Below are positions 12,201 through 21,803 of a stretch of DNA of 64,000 nt, piece by piece. Both the position numbers and the translations under genes were made by a program. The notes below the pieces were generated by a model that was given only the letters and a program-made list of their open reading frames with translations, searched no databases and was not told the DNA's origin. Position 1 is the first letter of the stretch; each line of letters starts with the position of its first letter. Origin of the DNA: Petrosia ficiformis (lineage: Eukaryota > Porifera > Demospongiae > Haplosclerida > Petrosiidae); NCBI GenBank assembly GCA_947044365.1, contig OX345641.1, forward strand, positions 4,496,460-4,560,459, given 5' to 3'.

Positions 12201-15200
12201 CTTCTCTCATGACCATTCTATTGCAATTATAATTTCACGTGTCCAATTTCTGCACATGGGCAAGCATTAAATGAATATATATTTGGATACCAAAATAATG
12301 AGTGAATATTCGAATGAAGCAAATATTTTTTGCAGCCCTACATTATACCTACTGCAACTTGTGAGAGGATGTGATCTAATTTGCAAAGAAAAGAGCTATT
12401 GTCTCATAAAACAGTTTTGACCAATGCTTATATACATGTACTTTGTATAGGGCACTGACAAAATTTGGTATCAGGATCCAGCATTCAGAAGTGCTAGTAT
12501 TAAACTTCTTAGATATCAAATTTTGTGGGATTCTTATAGCAAAAGCTTAAAACAAGATTTAGTACTAAGCATTTGATGAAACTATTCGGCAGGACGAGGT
12601 CTTTTTACTAATTAAGTCACATATGAACAAATACACACTGACAATTGCCATCTAGTCTTTCAAGCTGTTCAGTGATTTCAGAAGACTGTGTAAATAGTGA
12701 TGAACACTGTAGTTCTAACTGACTCAGTTGACCAATACAATTATCATGTGAAGTATTTTGAACATGTAACGTGTGTTCCTATAAAATTAAAAATTCAATC
12801 AACTGAGGAGTGCTGTTTCATAAATAATATATAGAATGTAATGTCTTTATATGTAATATAGTGTACATGTATGTCATAATACATGATTATATTGTGACTC
12901 AATAATGAAGCAATGGATTGAAATTTGACATACGAAAAAAAAAACAGGAAGGATATATATGTATGTATGAAAATAAAAGATGACATCCTCAATAGGCATT
13001 ATATTTAGATCTTCTATTGTATGTCCATCTGAATTAAAATGGTGGTATAAATAAAGTCCACATATCTGTTTAACCTTTTCCTTAAAGTTTGACCTGTTTC
13101 ACCGACACCACATTGTTTGCAAGAAACTAGATATATAATGTTATCAGTACCACAATCCATATGGGTATTAGGGCTAATCACACTATAAATTTGGTTTGTA
13201 ACATTACTTTTAAATACATTTGTTTGACATACGTATATGTCTACACGTTTTACAACGAGCAGAACAACATATATTAACGGTACAACTACGCATAGAGTTG
13301 GTTTGCGAACAGTCATCAACCACACTCCTTCCCACAAAAGTAGGCTTTGAAAGTGCAGTATCATTATCACAAACCGGGACAAACAAACATTTCTGATCTG
13401 CCTTTAAAGGACCCAGACCGTGGTCCGCCACCTTGGTTTGCCAGGCTGGTGGCTGTCCCCTATATACTAACGACATCTTGCTAATATATGTACATGATTA
13501 CAAACAAAAGAAAGAAGAAGAAAGAGAAAGGTACAGAAATAAAACACAAAAATAGAAAAAGGAGGGAGTGAAAAAGAATAGCTAGCAAAAACTAAAGCAT
13601 AATATATATGCTTGACTGCAATTAATACCTGTTCTTTCAGTTTCTTCTCAAGTGTATACTTTGTCATCTATAATCAGATTATTTGAGCTTTGTGTAAAAT
13701 TATATTATAATAACATAATACTACAAAGCTACACAATGAAAGGTATAAGATTTGCCAATCATAGTAACGGCAAACAATTAAGTTTTGAGTTATTATTTCG
13801 TACATTTAAAATACAGAATGTAATGACTGTTTATTAAGTATCAAGGAAATACATGTATTTTAGCATATATAATTACTTTTAATATACACATGTGCAATGC
13901 TTATATATAGTATATGCATGTACATACAATGTACTACATATAGTACAGGTACATGTATATGACTCGAAATACATGTAGGACAAATGTTTCAAACCAATTT
14001 GGAACAAAATTAACGTCTAACCAAAAACACATGCTACTGAGCCATTTTGAAAAAAAACTAAAATGTGTTTGTTAGATGCCAAAACATGGCTACATAACAA
14101 CGAATGTATGAATATGATTAGTTCCATTTCTGTAGTACATATATGTACATGCTACTAGAGTTGGGAAATAGTTTGAACATCAGTTTATTTAGCATGCATT
14201 CAAAACTCAATTTATCCATTCGAAGCAGTAGAAACTAAGCATGCTTGTAAACTTTATCTCAGCCCTAGCATATACTTATGACATGTTTGTGCTTGCACAT
14301 CCCTGTACAGTGTATGTCACATACATTTTGTATACCTGTATAGTGTATATGCACCTACACATTAACAAACAAAATGATGTAAAAATCTATACCTACATGT
14401 AAAGATCTTATTTCATCTTTCAGTGCCTTAAACTCCTTTTCTTTACCTTCACCAGCCATACTAAGCTTTCTCTATATTATCATAATAGAAAGTATTGAAT
14501 AATTCATATTTGAAATAATACATAAAGTATTCATAACTCTTTGTAGATATTTTGTATTAAGGTATATGCACTTAAATCCCTGGGAGTAAGAAACAAGTAC
14601 TTAGTAAATAAGGAAACATTATGCATTGGATACGACATTGCCTATACATGGCAACACTATCAAACCCCTAATATTTCTTGGTATTTACATGAATATAAAA
14701 TTAATTATATATATAATTTTATATACATGTATACATGTGCATGTATTGTACATTACAAACCTTGTCTTCCTCTAGTTGTCTCAATTGTTCGTTAAACTGT
14801 TGTTTGATGTCCACTTCTTGTTGCACAAGATCTTTTTGTAGGATCTGACACTTCTGTTGTTCTTCTTGCTGTAATACAATGTACATGTAGGTAGACAAAT
14901 ATCAAAAACAAAAGTACAGTTTCAGTACATCGGTGTAATTATAATACTCAACTCCTGCCAGTATGTTAAAGAAATGCACAGGGGCTTTTAATAGAGAATA
15001 ATTTGTCGAGATTATTACCTATAATTAGAGTTTTAGTAATCAAATATATCAGTAGTATTCAACTCTTATCTTAAGAATATAAATTTAGGCTCTGTTCTGT
15101 TCTGTCCACCAACTGGTATATTTTTAACTATATATGCATGCAATTATAAATTTGTGCAATGGCAGTGGAAGGTATACACTTGTAGCATATGCAAACAACA

Positions 15201-18200
15201 GAGACTAGAGCCTACTTCTATAGACACCCAGTATGCAGAGCACACAAAATACTCTAGAGCTGTCAAGACCCTTTTGGGGTTGATTGGAAAGATCGGAAAT
15301 TCCTTTCTAAATCTGAACCCTAGGCTCCAGTTCTTGATGAGTTGAAGGGACTAACAAGGAGATTTTAATTATATGTCACAGCTAGTAACTGGTTTTTGTT
15401 GGCATAGCCAACTGATAACATTCACAAACACATCTTAGCTGACATTGACAACATTGACTCTAATATGACTTTATGTGGGTTGAGACTCAATCATGCATCA
15501 AAAAGGAATGAAATTAAACAGTGTCTGTTTTTGGTGAGTACAGCACAGATTTTGTTGTTAAAATAGAGATTTGTTTGATGCCAACTAGTTCATACAATAT
15601 ATATGTATTATAATATCAGATGATAGTCAAATATAATAAAATGTAGCACTCCATTTATTACAAATAAATGATAATTATATCTCTAAACTTTATTAATTGT
15701 AACATGAGGACGTCCAGCTGGATTATCACTGATTTGAATATTTGCACCAGTGACATAAAAGGAACGATCAAGTGGTGCCAAAGGAGTGAATAATTTACGA
15801 TTAGTAAATACATCTCCTATATTGAGAGATTGTGATGTTAGCCCAAAATATAGAACTGGAGAATTAGGAAAGGTCACTTCGTCTCCGGGCATTGTGTGTT
15901 TTATAAGAAACAAATGATCATTTTTGTAGAGATGTAATTTTCCTTCGCTACCTTTCCAAGACGTTGGGAGGGAGTTGGTGATTCTAATTCCATCTTGGAT
16001 AGATTCTGATGGTGCTATAACAAAAAAAATTAGAAATAACAAAAAAATTAGAAATTATATAATTTAACATCAAAATTAATAATCAATACAGTAAATACAC
16101 AGCTGCTCACATTCATGATGACCTCAAAATTAGGCAATAATAATGAATTTATAAATATAGTATAGAGTTTAATGACATAAGGTTAATACTGTAACACGCA
16201 ATGAATTGAATCTTGACAAACACAAAAAAAATACAAAGATAATATGAAAATGGTGATAAAAGAGAGTTGATCCTAATATTTTCTGAGGTCAAGTTACACC
16301 TTTACTGGAAAAAACTTACTATCATTCAATACAAAACTGAGGTCAAGGTGAATGTGAGTAACCTTTTATGATATGTAATTTTATAGAATGGCAGGCGCTA
16401 CACTATAACTCTCAAGAAACAAAGTGTTATAGTCTAACATGGACAGAAAACTATTGCTAGTTCAATAATAACATTCATTATTTAAAATATAAAAGCAAAA
16501 CATAATTATACAGTACTATGAATATGAGAAAAGGCTTGAAACCTTCTCCTACCACCACAGGCTTTCATTTAGAAAAATTGTCAAGGGGGGGCAAAAGTTG
16601 AATGTTGAGAACTTTGGGGGGGCAATGTATAGGGTTGGTGTGCTGCCTAGGGGGATCTGGGGGGGCTTTTGGTGTTAGACTCTCTGAGGTCATTTCTGGT
16701 GCATTTTCAGACCACAATGATGTAACTGTTTGAGATACTATTTTTGGAATGTAAACCCAAAATAGTCCAGTGGCTGCTAATTAACATTAAAAATATTTTT
16801 GGGCAAACAAATTCCCAAGGGGGGGGGGCAATGCCCACCCACCCCCCCTAAATGAAACCCTGCACCTTATCTGATTCATTTCAGTTACATGTATAGCTTG
16901 CCCATTGGCTATACATGTACATGTAGGTGGTTGGTTTCAGCTTTTGCGAAATAAACAGTCATCATTTACATAAAATACAGAGTAAAATAGTCAGCAAAAT
17001 CATAGAGATTGTTGACATGCACCTACTCCTGAACCTATGTACATACAACATGTGTAAATAGTTATCTTACGTGTAGCTTCTTTTAAAATGACTGTTTCAT
17101 CCTCTCCTTCAGTGGTAAGGAACCATGAGCTACCAATCATGGCTGACAAAGAACCTGTACTAACAGCTTCCCCATTTCTACAGTATTCAAAACTAATAGT
17201 AGATGTCTCAGGAATGAAAGTTAAAGATTTCCTTTCCTTAAACACACCCCAAGCAGAACAAGGAGATGTAGAGTCATCATCAGAAGCAAAAATTACACCA
17301 GTGAGCTTCTTTGTAGCTTCATTTGAGTACAAAATCTTGAAATCTTGTGATGTGGCCATATTTATTGGATATAATAATACATACACTAATTGTTTACTCT
17401 GTTAATATGAATTCTTTTAAAGTGTTAACACAATCTTGTGTCTATTGATGGCATTAATCCTATTAAAATGTTTGGGTTAACTATATATTGTACACAAATA
17501 GAAGTCATTTAAGTACACATTATTATTATATGTATAGTATATCTAGTTAGTAGTGTCTAACAGTATTGATATTACAGTTATACATGTATATAGTACAATG
17601 TACAGTACAGTAATGCATGAGCAATGTGAGTACAAGCTCAAGTACTGTAATGTGTTAGTAATTAATACAGTACATGTATATTACTTAGTACTGTGATGTA
17701 CATTATAGTAGCTATTCCTTTTCCTGCTGTATGAGGTACATGTAGCTTTATTACTACGATAGCTTTCTGCCTCCTGTCTAAAACCAAGTAGCTACTTATA
17801 GTGATGTTTTTTGATCAAGTCTACCTTCTTATAAATAAAATAACAAGGTTTTAACATTCAGTGTTAAGGTCCCAGCTGGTACTCTTTGTAATCTACATGT
17901 AGGTCTGCGTAATAGTGCTATCATGATATTTTACTATTTAAGTACTAGCTGCAATAGTTAAGGTGGCAGTTTTAAATATAACAATGGAAACTAAAAACTG
18001 CATATACATGTACACTATATAAGTAATAATTGACCCTCCCCTTTCGGCAGGGTTACTGTAAATTGTTTGGGAAAATGTCTGTCTACTATGTGTGTGACCC
18101 TGCTGTACCTCAAGATCTGGACACTTCTATACTTCCATACTTGGCATGTATAAACTTCTCCAAAATGGCAAGAATGAGCTCTCGCTAATATTTTCTCTAT

Positions 18201-21200
18201 CATAGTAGAAGCTATCAAAAAGGGTCAGCTAGGTGTGGCTTCTTTCAGTCTTCCTGCATCAAACCTGGTTGCATCAAACCTCTTTCCAACAAAGCAAGTT
18301 AGAATCTTTGAACATGTATATTTCGAAAGTTATAAAGCTGACAAAAGTTTCATCAAACACTCCATGTAATGAAGCATGAGTTTCACATCCCTGGTTGTCT
18401 TAACCACTCCTTTTTCCAACTAAGCAAGTTAGAATCTTTGAACATGTATACTTCGAAAGTTATAAAGCTGACAAAAGTTTCATCAAACACTCCATGTAAT
18501 GAAGCATGAATTTCACATCCCTGGTTGTCTTAACCACTCCTTTTTCCAACTAAGCAAGTTAGAATCTTTGAACATGTATACTTCGAAAGTTATAAAGCTG
18601 ACAAAAGTTTCATAAAACACTCCACGTAATGAAGCATGAGTTTCACATCCCTGGTTGTCTTAACCACTCCTTTTTCCCACTAAGCAAGTTAGCATCTTTG
18701 AACATATATACTTCGAAGGTTATAAAACTGACAAAAGTTTCATGAAACACGCTTCCAAATTATAGCATAAATTAACTTTTATAAATAAAACAATAACTAG
18801 GAGAGGATCATGCAACATTCAGTTGCTCTATATTTAATGATTGTATTTCAACATGGATATGATTAACTATAATTTAGCCATTGGTTCCAGATACACTAGA
18901 GCTGTCATCAAGTTACCATATGATACATAGTGTGGTTATACCAATCATAGTTACATTTTACAAATCAACACACATGCTCAAAAACATGTGGGTTACTATT
19001 GTGTTTTATAATTGATACCAAGCCTGGCCTCATACATGTAGTTATAAACATTTCATACACTCATGTACATGTATACACTAGATATGAAGATAAACTGTTT
19101 TGACAAACAATCTACACTTCAATTTTGGTCAGAAGTTACCATAATCAAGAAAAGCCTAAGATGTGTTGGTTGTTACGTCCTTGCATACACGCACAAACAA
19201 CATTTCCCTAACTATTTGCTACATGTCCTTGTTGCTGTATTTTACATGTTTTATTTGGACAATACAAACTTTGTGTATGTATAGTATACATACACAGAGA
19301 GTACAGTATAGTGGCTAAAATAACTGTTAGATATCTTCTGTTTAACAGTACATGTATACGACATATACTTCTGACCCAATAGTATACAACGTATACTATT
19401 AGGTCAGAAGACATCTTACAGTTATTTTAATTCACATGCACAGACACATGTGCATGATACATGTATATTCACCAAATCTTGTTCCAACTTGTGTTTTAGT
19501 TCCACCAGTTCCTTTATCTTCTTCTCGTTATCATCATTAATTTCCTATAATTAAATTCAGCATGAATAAATATTACATGATCACACATAATATAACTTAC
19601 TCTTCGCATTTTAAGCTCCTCCAGAACCTGTGTAATTATTATAACAGTAAAATATAATTTTATGTGCAAGAATTGTTAGGCATTTCAGTTGCCATTACTC
19701 TATATATATGTTATAGTTATAGAATACGCACGCGGTTTATTACTGAATTATAATCCCTAGCGAGTGCACGGGATTATATTTTAGTAAAATAGATCGCGTG
19801 CGCATTCTATAACTAATATATAGCCACCTACTTCAATTCAAACACTCGCCTTGCAGCAACGAACGAAGGATAATGTTGATATATATGGCTTTCTAAGAAG
19901 TTCTTCTATACATACAAAGAAGTTAGAAGTCTGTATTGTTAAAAATATGGCCCTGGACTTTTCATACACTCACCTTGGTGTATATCTGCAACTAACACAG
20001 CATGAATTTCACATCTATAGCTTTCTTAACACTTCAACTGTCCAGCAAAAGAAATTAGAATCTTGAATCTTGAAAAATGCAAGAGCTATCGAGCTAAGAA
20101 AAGTTGTTTCTGTAACGCCCCGCCCACACAATTTACTAATTCATGCATGCGCTATACTATTGCCACGGCGTTTGTGAAACTGGGAAGTTATAAACCGGTC
20201 TATAACTGCCAATATGCGAAATATAACACATAGCAACAACATAGTAACAGGCTATATATATAATTATATATAATATATATATATATATATATAATTATGT
20301 CATGATGAAGCTACCCTTCAAAGCCTCAGACAGTGCTATAAATGTTATGTGCACCATGGTTTGATATGTGCATTGCGAGGTTTGTGGCTTCATTAAGCTG
20401 TATAAACATACATGTAACTTGTGCAATATCAGGCTTATAATCACCTCGCCATCAGGCCTGTGGCAGTCGGGCTCAGTGATTATAAATCTGATATAGCTCT
20501 CATGGCATGACATAACCAACATATTTCATGACTTCAAAATCATATTCATATACCTTAATGAAACTACAAACCTCACAATGCAAGTACATAATACATATAC
20601 ACACAATGTATTTATATTTATATATATATATAATATATATATGCAGTTTATACTGATGTGCTATCTGCGTATATTCCCATGTCACATAATAGAGTTAGAA
20701 TGATAGCCATCCCTCACTAGATCCTTGTTATTAGTTTAGTAGATACTGGATTGCTGTTTAATCAAAGATTTTAGTAAAACAAAATGCAATGTACTGCACA
20801 TGACATTTCAGCCTTGCCCATAGTTAGAACACTATAATCAGTAGTTTACATTAATTGTCCAGTATTATTGTAATATCTGAATTAGCAAAAAGGGACCTTT
20901 TCATGTTGATCAGATGCTTTCTTATAAATACATACTCACCATTCCCTATATTACATATCAACAAAAAGTAGTATCTAAGCTAAATGATAACTCTTCCTTG
21001 CTACTATTAATAATATCCCATATGCAATGGCAACATAGCAAGTGATTAAAGTAAGCATTTGCCTAAATTTGCAAATTCAGTCATAAAATATAGACATACC
21101 CTTAGAAATGAATGTCTAAACTTCATCATGTCTGTTTCGGTGTAGATATTTATATGGTCTTCCAGTATACCATTTGTTGAACTACCAGTACTGCTAGTAG

Positions 21201-21654
21201 TCCTGTTTGGACTGCTGTATTTCATTATGTGTGCTGAATCTAAAAAGCAAGTGTACAGACAGACACAGATTTATATCTTGGAAACTACATTAATTTGAAT
21301 TGGGTAGTTTCTTGATGTAACCATTTGCTACTATAAATAGATAACCACACGAAAACCTAACAATGATATTGTCTAGAATAATTTTAATGAAGTAATCCTA
21401 CTGTTGGTTACATCCAGAAACAACCTTGAATTGAAAATAAACAGTAAGTATGCAAGATTTGAAACTGTTCATACCTTTAACCAATACATCTTCATTTACA
21501 GATATGTTCCTGAGTTGAAAAACAAATTTACAAAATAGTCATGTTTTGAACTTACAAAATTACTCTATACATACTGGAATTTTTCTATTTCTCCAGTTTG
21601 TACAATTATTGGAGGTTCTAAGCTATCTGGAAGTGTTGCTTGTTCTTGAGACAT
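3225..21654 (-). CDS. CCDC73-like: CCDC73-like coiled-coil protein, 13 exons, about 404 aa
   Basis: Exons (minus strand, 5' to 3'): 21654-21575, 21509-21475, 21239-21100, 19627-19601, 19544-19473, 14868-14761, 14471-14397, 13667-13629, 12778-12643, 11552-11434, 10592-10506, 10067-9927, 3380-3225. All junctions are GT..AG and the frame closes to 1215 nt. The start is MSQEQATLPDSLEPP. From about residue 80 to the end the protein is almost pure heptad coiled coil, rich in E, K, Q and L. The blocks LEELKMRRE (about 87-95), KEKEFKALK (about 162-170), MTKYTLEKKLKEQ (180-192) and EAVSLNKKLQ match, in order, blocks I recall from vertebrate CCDC73. The long vertebrate C-terminal tail is absent. The stop is followed 22 nt later by AATAAA (3197-3202), which supports the terminal exon. 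A GTGAGT at 3245 could instead splice onward. The molecular function of the family is unknown. The 6.5-kb last intron contains two galectin copies and the 4.6-kb fifth intron contains an orphan gene. The gene shares a divergent promoter with the ZC2HC1 gene. Confidence 0.8.
4376..4382 (+). promoter_or_regulatory. TATA box of the frameshifted galectin copy
   Basis: TATATAA lies 80 bp before the ATG at 4462, a plausible distance for a TATA element plus a short leader. The intact copy at 7011 has no equally clean box; only an AT-rich TATATAAT at about 6956 is seen. Confidence 0.45.
4462..5338 (+). pseudogene. secreted tandem-repeat galectin, frameshifted copy
   Basis: An intronless paralogue of the gene at 7011, about 75% identical in DNA. 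It begins with a hydrophobic signal peptide (MIYSIFFIVVISASSQAG) and an N-terminal galectin fold with a complete sugar-binding signature: H-x-N-x-R (LHINPRYE), V-x-N (VLNN) and W-x-x-E-x-R (KWNTEER). Compared with its sister it lacks 1 nt near 4756 and 19 nt near 4885-4892. The coding sequence therefore passes through three frames, with a stop at 4804-4806, and the C-terminal half resumes at about 4892 and runs to the TAA at 5338. It lies in an intron of the minus-strand CCDC73-like gene. The breaks could be real decay or assembly errors; two independent indels favour decay. A truncated single-domain lectin of 114 aa could still be made. Confidence 0.8.
7011..7907 (+). CDS. secreted galectin-like protein with two carbohydrate-recognition-type domains
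   Basis: An intact, intronless 298-aa ORF. Galectins bind beta-galactosides at the cell surface or in matrix, and in sponges they act in aggregation. Residues 1-17 are a signal peptide (MNQLFALLLVCTSAVYG). Domain 1 (about 28-118) has the galectin strand order ALHISP...VMNS...KWKTEE...GFPF. Domain 2 (about 185-298) keeps the closing strands, ending DHVVPLP...VWVTGVPTLSKIKVY, the usual galectin C-terminal pattern. The sugar-contact residues have drifted: H58 is kept but the usual N is S60, the usual R is H62, N78/W85/E88 are kept, and the final R is T90. Domain 2 has no H-N-R triad. So the fold is clear but classical galactose binding is doubtful. The gene is nested, antisense, in the last CCDC73-like intron, 1.7 kb after its broken sister. 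Most galectins lack a signal peptide, so this one is unusual. Confidence 0.85.
   Translation: MNQLFALLLVCTSAVYGELLSTDVKHFSTDYAVYFSYTSPGRHNVALNIHSGTDIALHISPHYDYVCPVLSTDTLVMNSRIADKWKTEETPQGFPFFLNEPTSVIVTPQKSAYHILAQAADTTFTYDFSYRNGQTPTTVTKVSWNYGKSACPPEVPAKIYALSIGYYIPTYSKGCVVHIHATAPSTGNMAIDISLGEPEDKDNLPVALKVNVFFDDDPKILLFSAIKGLLIDEQIIHNPIIAGNTFNLNIVLQQERYQLIVNKAYLASFDHVVPLPSTPGPATVWVTGVPTLSKIKVY
8365..8963. repeat. interspersed element, about 600 bp (copy 1)
   Basis: This stretch is the reverse complement of 47590-48140 at roughly 75% identity, including the shared core around TTCTAAAACCTTTC and CAAGTACAATTGAAGTAGTG. The ends are short inverted repeats related to AACCCTCGC. There is no ORF, so it is a non-autonomous element. 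A weaker third piece lies at about 22440-22500. Confidence 0.7.
9002..9530. repeat. minisatellite, unit about 120-140 bp, four copies
   Basis: TCTAGAAAC recurs at 9011, 9131, 9271 and 9410. Each time it is followed by ATAGCCATGTTTTTA, an AATTAAGATA block and a TGTGATAA block. Copies 2-4 are nearly identical, so the expansion is recent. It lies in the last intron of the CCDC73-like gene. Confidence 0.85.
9720..9915. mobile_element. 196-bp TIR element (MITE), complete copy
   Basis: The ends are inverted copies of GTCAATAAAAAGTCACCATA, followed by CAGTA...TAATTAC. No ORF is present. It inserted 11 bp past the splice donor (9925-9926) of a CCDC73-like exon. Further copies of the family lie at 54428-55083. 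I cannot define a target-site duplication. Confidence 0.8.
11986..12340. mobile_element. hAT-like TIR element, 355 bp
   Basis: It begins TAGGGCTGCAACGAATATTC and ends in the inverted TTTGCAGCCCTA, with repeated GAATATTCG-like words inside both arms. The flanking 8-mers (CAATGTAC and CATTATAC) match at six of eight positions, consistent with the 8-bp target duplication of hAT elements. TAGGGCTGCAACGA termini are typical of animal hAT-derived MITEs. Confidence 0.7.
13014..13480 (-). pseudogene. retroelement fragment with GIY-YIG endonuclease motif (Penelope-like)
   Basis: One frame (from 13476 down) carries a cysteine-rich knuckle, CCSARCKTCRHI. A second frame (down to 13014) carries IIYLVSCKQCGVGETGQTLR, matching the GIY-YIG nuclease start often written as YLISC..C...YVGETGQTLR..N.H. 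The frame change and lack of a reverse transcriptase mark it as a dead fragment. It sits in an intron of the CCDC73-like gene, between its 13629-13667 and 12643-12778 exons. Confidence 0.6.
15683..17359 (-). CDS. two-exon orphan protein nested in a CCDC73-like intron, about 206 aa
   Basis: Exon 1 is 17359-17071 (start MATSQDFKILYSNEATKK) and exon 2 is 16014-15683. The donor is GTAAGA, the acceptor TTATAG, and the joined frame is 621 nt. An in-frame ATG 27 nt upstream (17386) is an alternative start. The protein has no signal peptide and no membrane segment. It is rich in beta-type residues with many S, T and N; exon 2 carries repeated short hydrophobic strands (LFLIKHTMPGDEV, PVLYFGLTS, RSFYVTGANIQIS), which suggests a beta-sandwich or trefoil. 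I do not recognise the family. AATAAA on the minus strand at 15654-15659, 24 nt after the stop, supports the 3' end. It is transcribed in the same direction as its host and its intron holds a TIR element (16558-16862). Confidence 0.65.
16558..16862. mobile_element. TIR element, 305 bp, with G-rich internal tracts
   Basis: The left end is CAGGCTTTCATTTAG and the right end is the inverted CTAAATGAAACCCTG. Inside are several runs of 7-10 G and one of 7 C. No ORF. It lies in the intron of the orphan gene. Confidence 0.7.
18262..18752. repeat. minisatellite, unit exactly 130 bp, about 3.8 copies
   Basis: AAGCAAGTT recurs at 18292, 18422, 18552 and 18682, spaced exactly 130 bp each time, with the block CTTCGAAAGTTATAAAGCTG in each unit. 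Units differ by only a few bases. A diverged relative lies at about 19895-20070. Confidence 0.9.
19715..19822. repeat. large imperfect palindrome with inner palindrome
   Basis: The outer arms are TTATAGAATACGCACGCG and the inverted CGCGTGCGCATTCTATAA, followed inward by related TTTATTACT/AGTAAAATA. A second inner stem pairs TATAATCCC with GGGATTATA around a GCGAGTGCAC loop. This GC-rich stem stands out from the AT-rich surroundings. It is probably a foldback element. Confidence 0.75.
20290..20680. repeat. inverted-repeat element in a CCDC73-like intron
   Basis: GCATTGCGAGGTTTGTGGC at about 20371-20389 returns inverted at about 20560-20590 as a CTACAAACCTCACAATGC version, with neighbouring TTAATGAA blocks. 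The flanks are (TA)n tracts. No ORF is credible. Confidence 0.55.
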
Positions 21655-21803
21655 GTTCAGCTGTAACTTAAAGTAGTTCCACGTGTGTAGACATTGATTG
21701 GTCGTCTCCATGGTTACAAACATATAAATAAGAATTCCAAATAATGCCCGTTAATGGTTCAAATTATCTGACTATACTTTATAGTTTATAAGTTTATATT
21801 GTA
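21655..21803. promoter_or_regulatory. 149-bp divergent promoter between the CCDC73-like and ZC2HC1-like genes
   Basis: The two start codons face away from each other 149 bp apart, so both 5' leaders and the promoter share this space. Visible motifs are an E-box CACGTG (21680-21685), an inverted CCAAT box within GATTGGTC (21696-21703, NF-Y type) and, directly adjoining it, an X-box-like site at 21704-21717. No TATA box lies at a sensible distance for either gene. The motif calls are by eye. Confidence 0.7.
21704..21717. promoter_or_regulatory. RFX X-box-like motif
   Basis: GTCTCCATGGTTAC matches 13 of 14 positions of the X-box consensus RYYNYYATRRNRAC, and does so on either strand because it is nearly palindromic. 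RFX factors drive ciliary genes in animals through such sites close to the start codon. It is placed between two divergent genes, next to an inverted CCAAT box. Confidence 0.5.

Noticed and set aside
17088..17405. 105-codon plus-strand ORF
   Set aside because: It is the antisense shadow of the first exon of the orphan gene, which has matching splice sites and phase.
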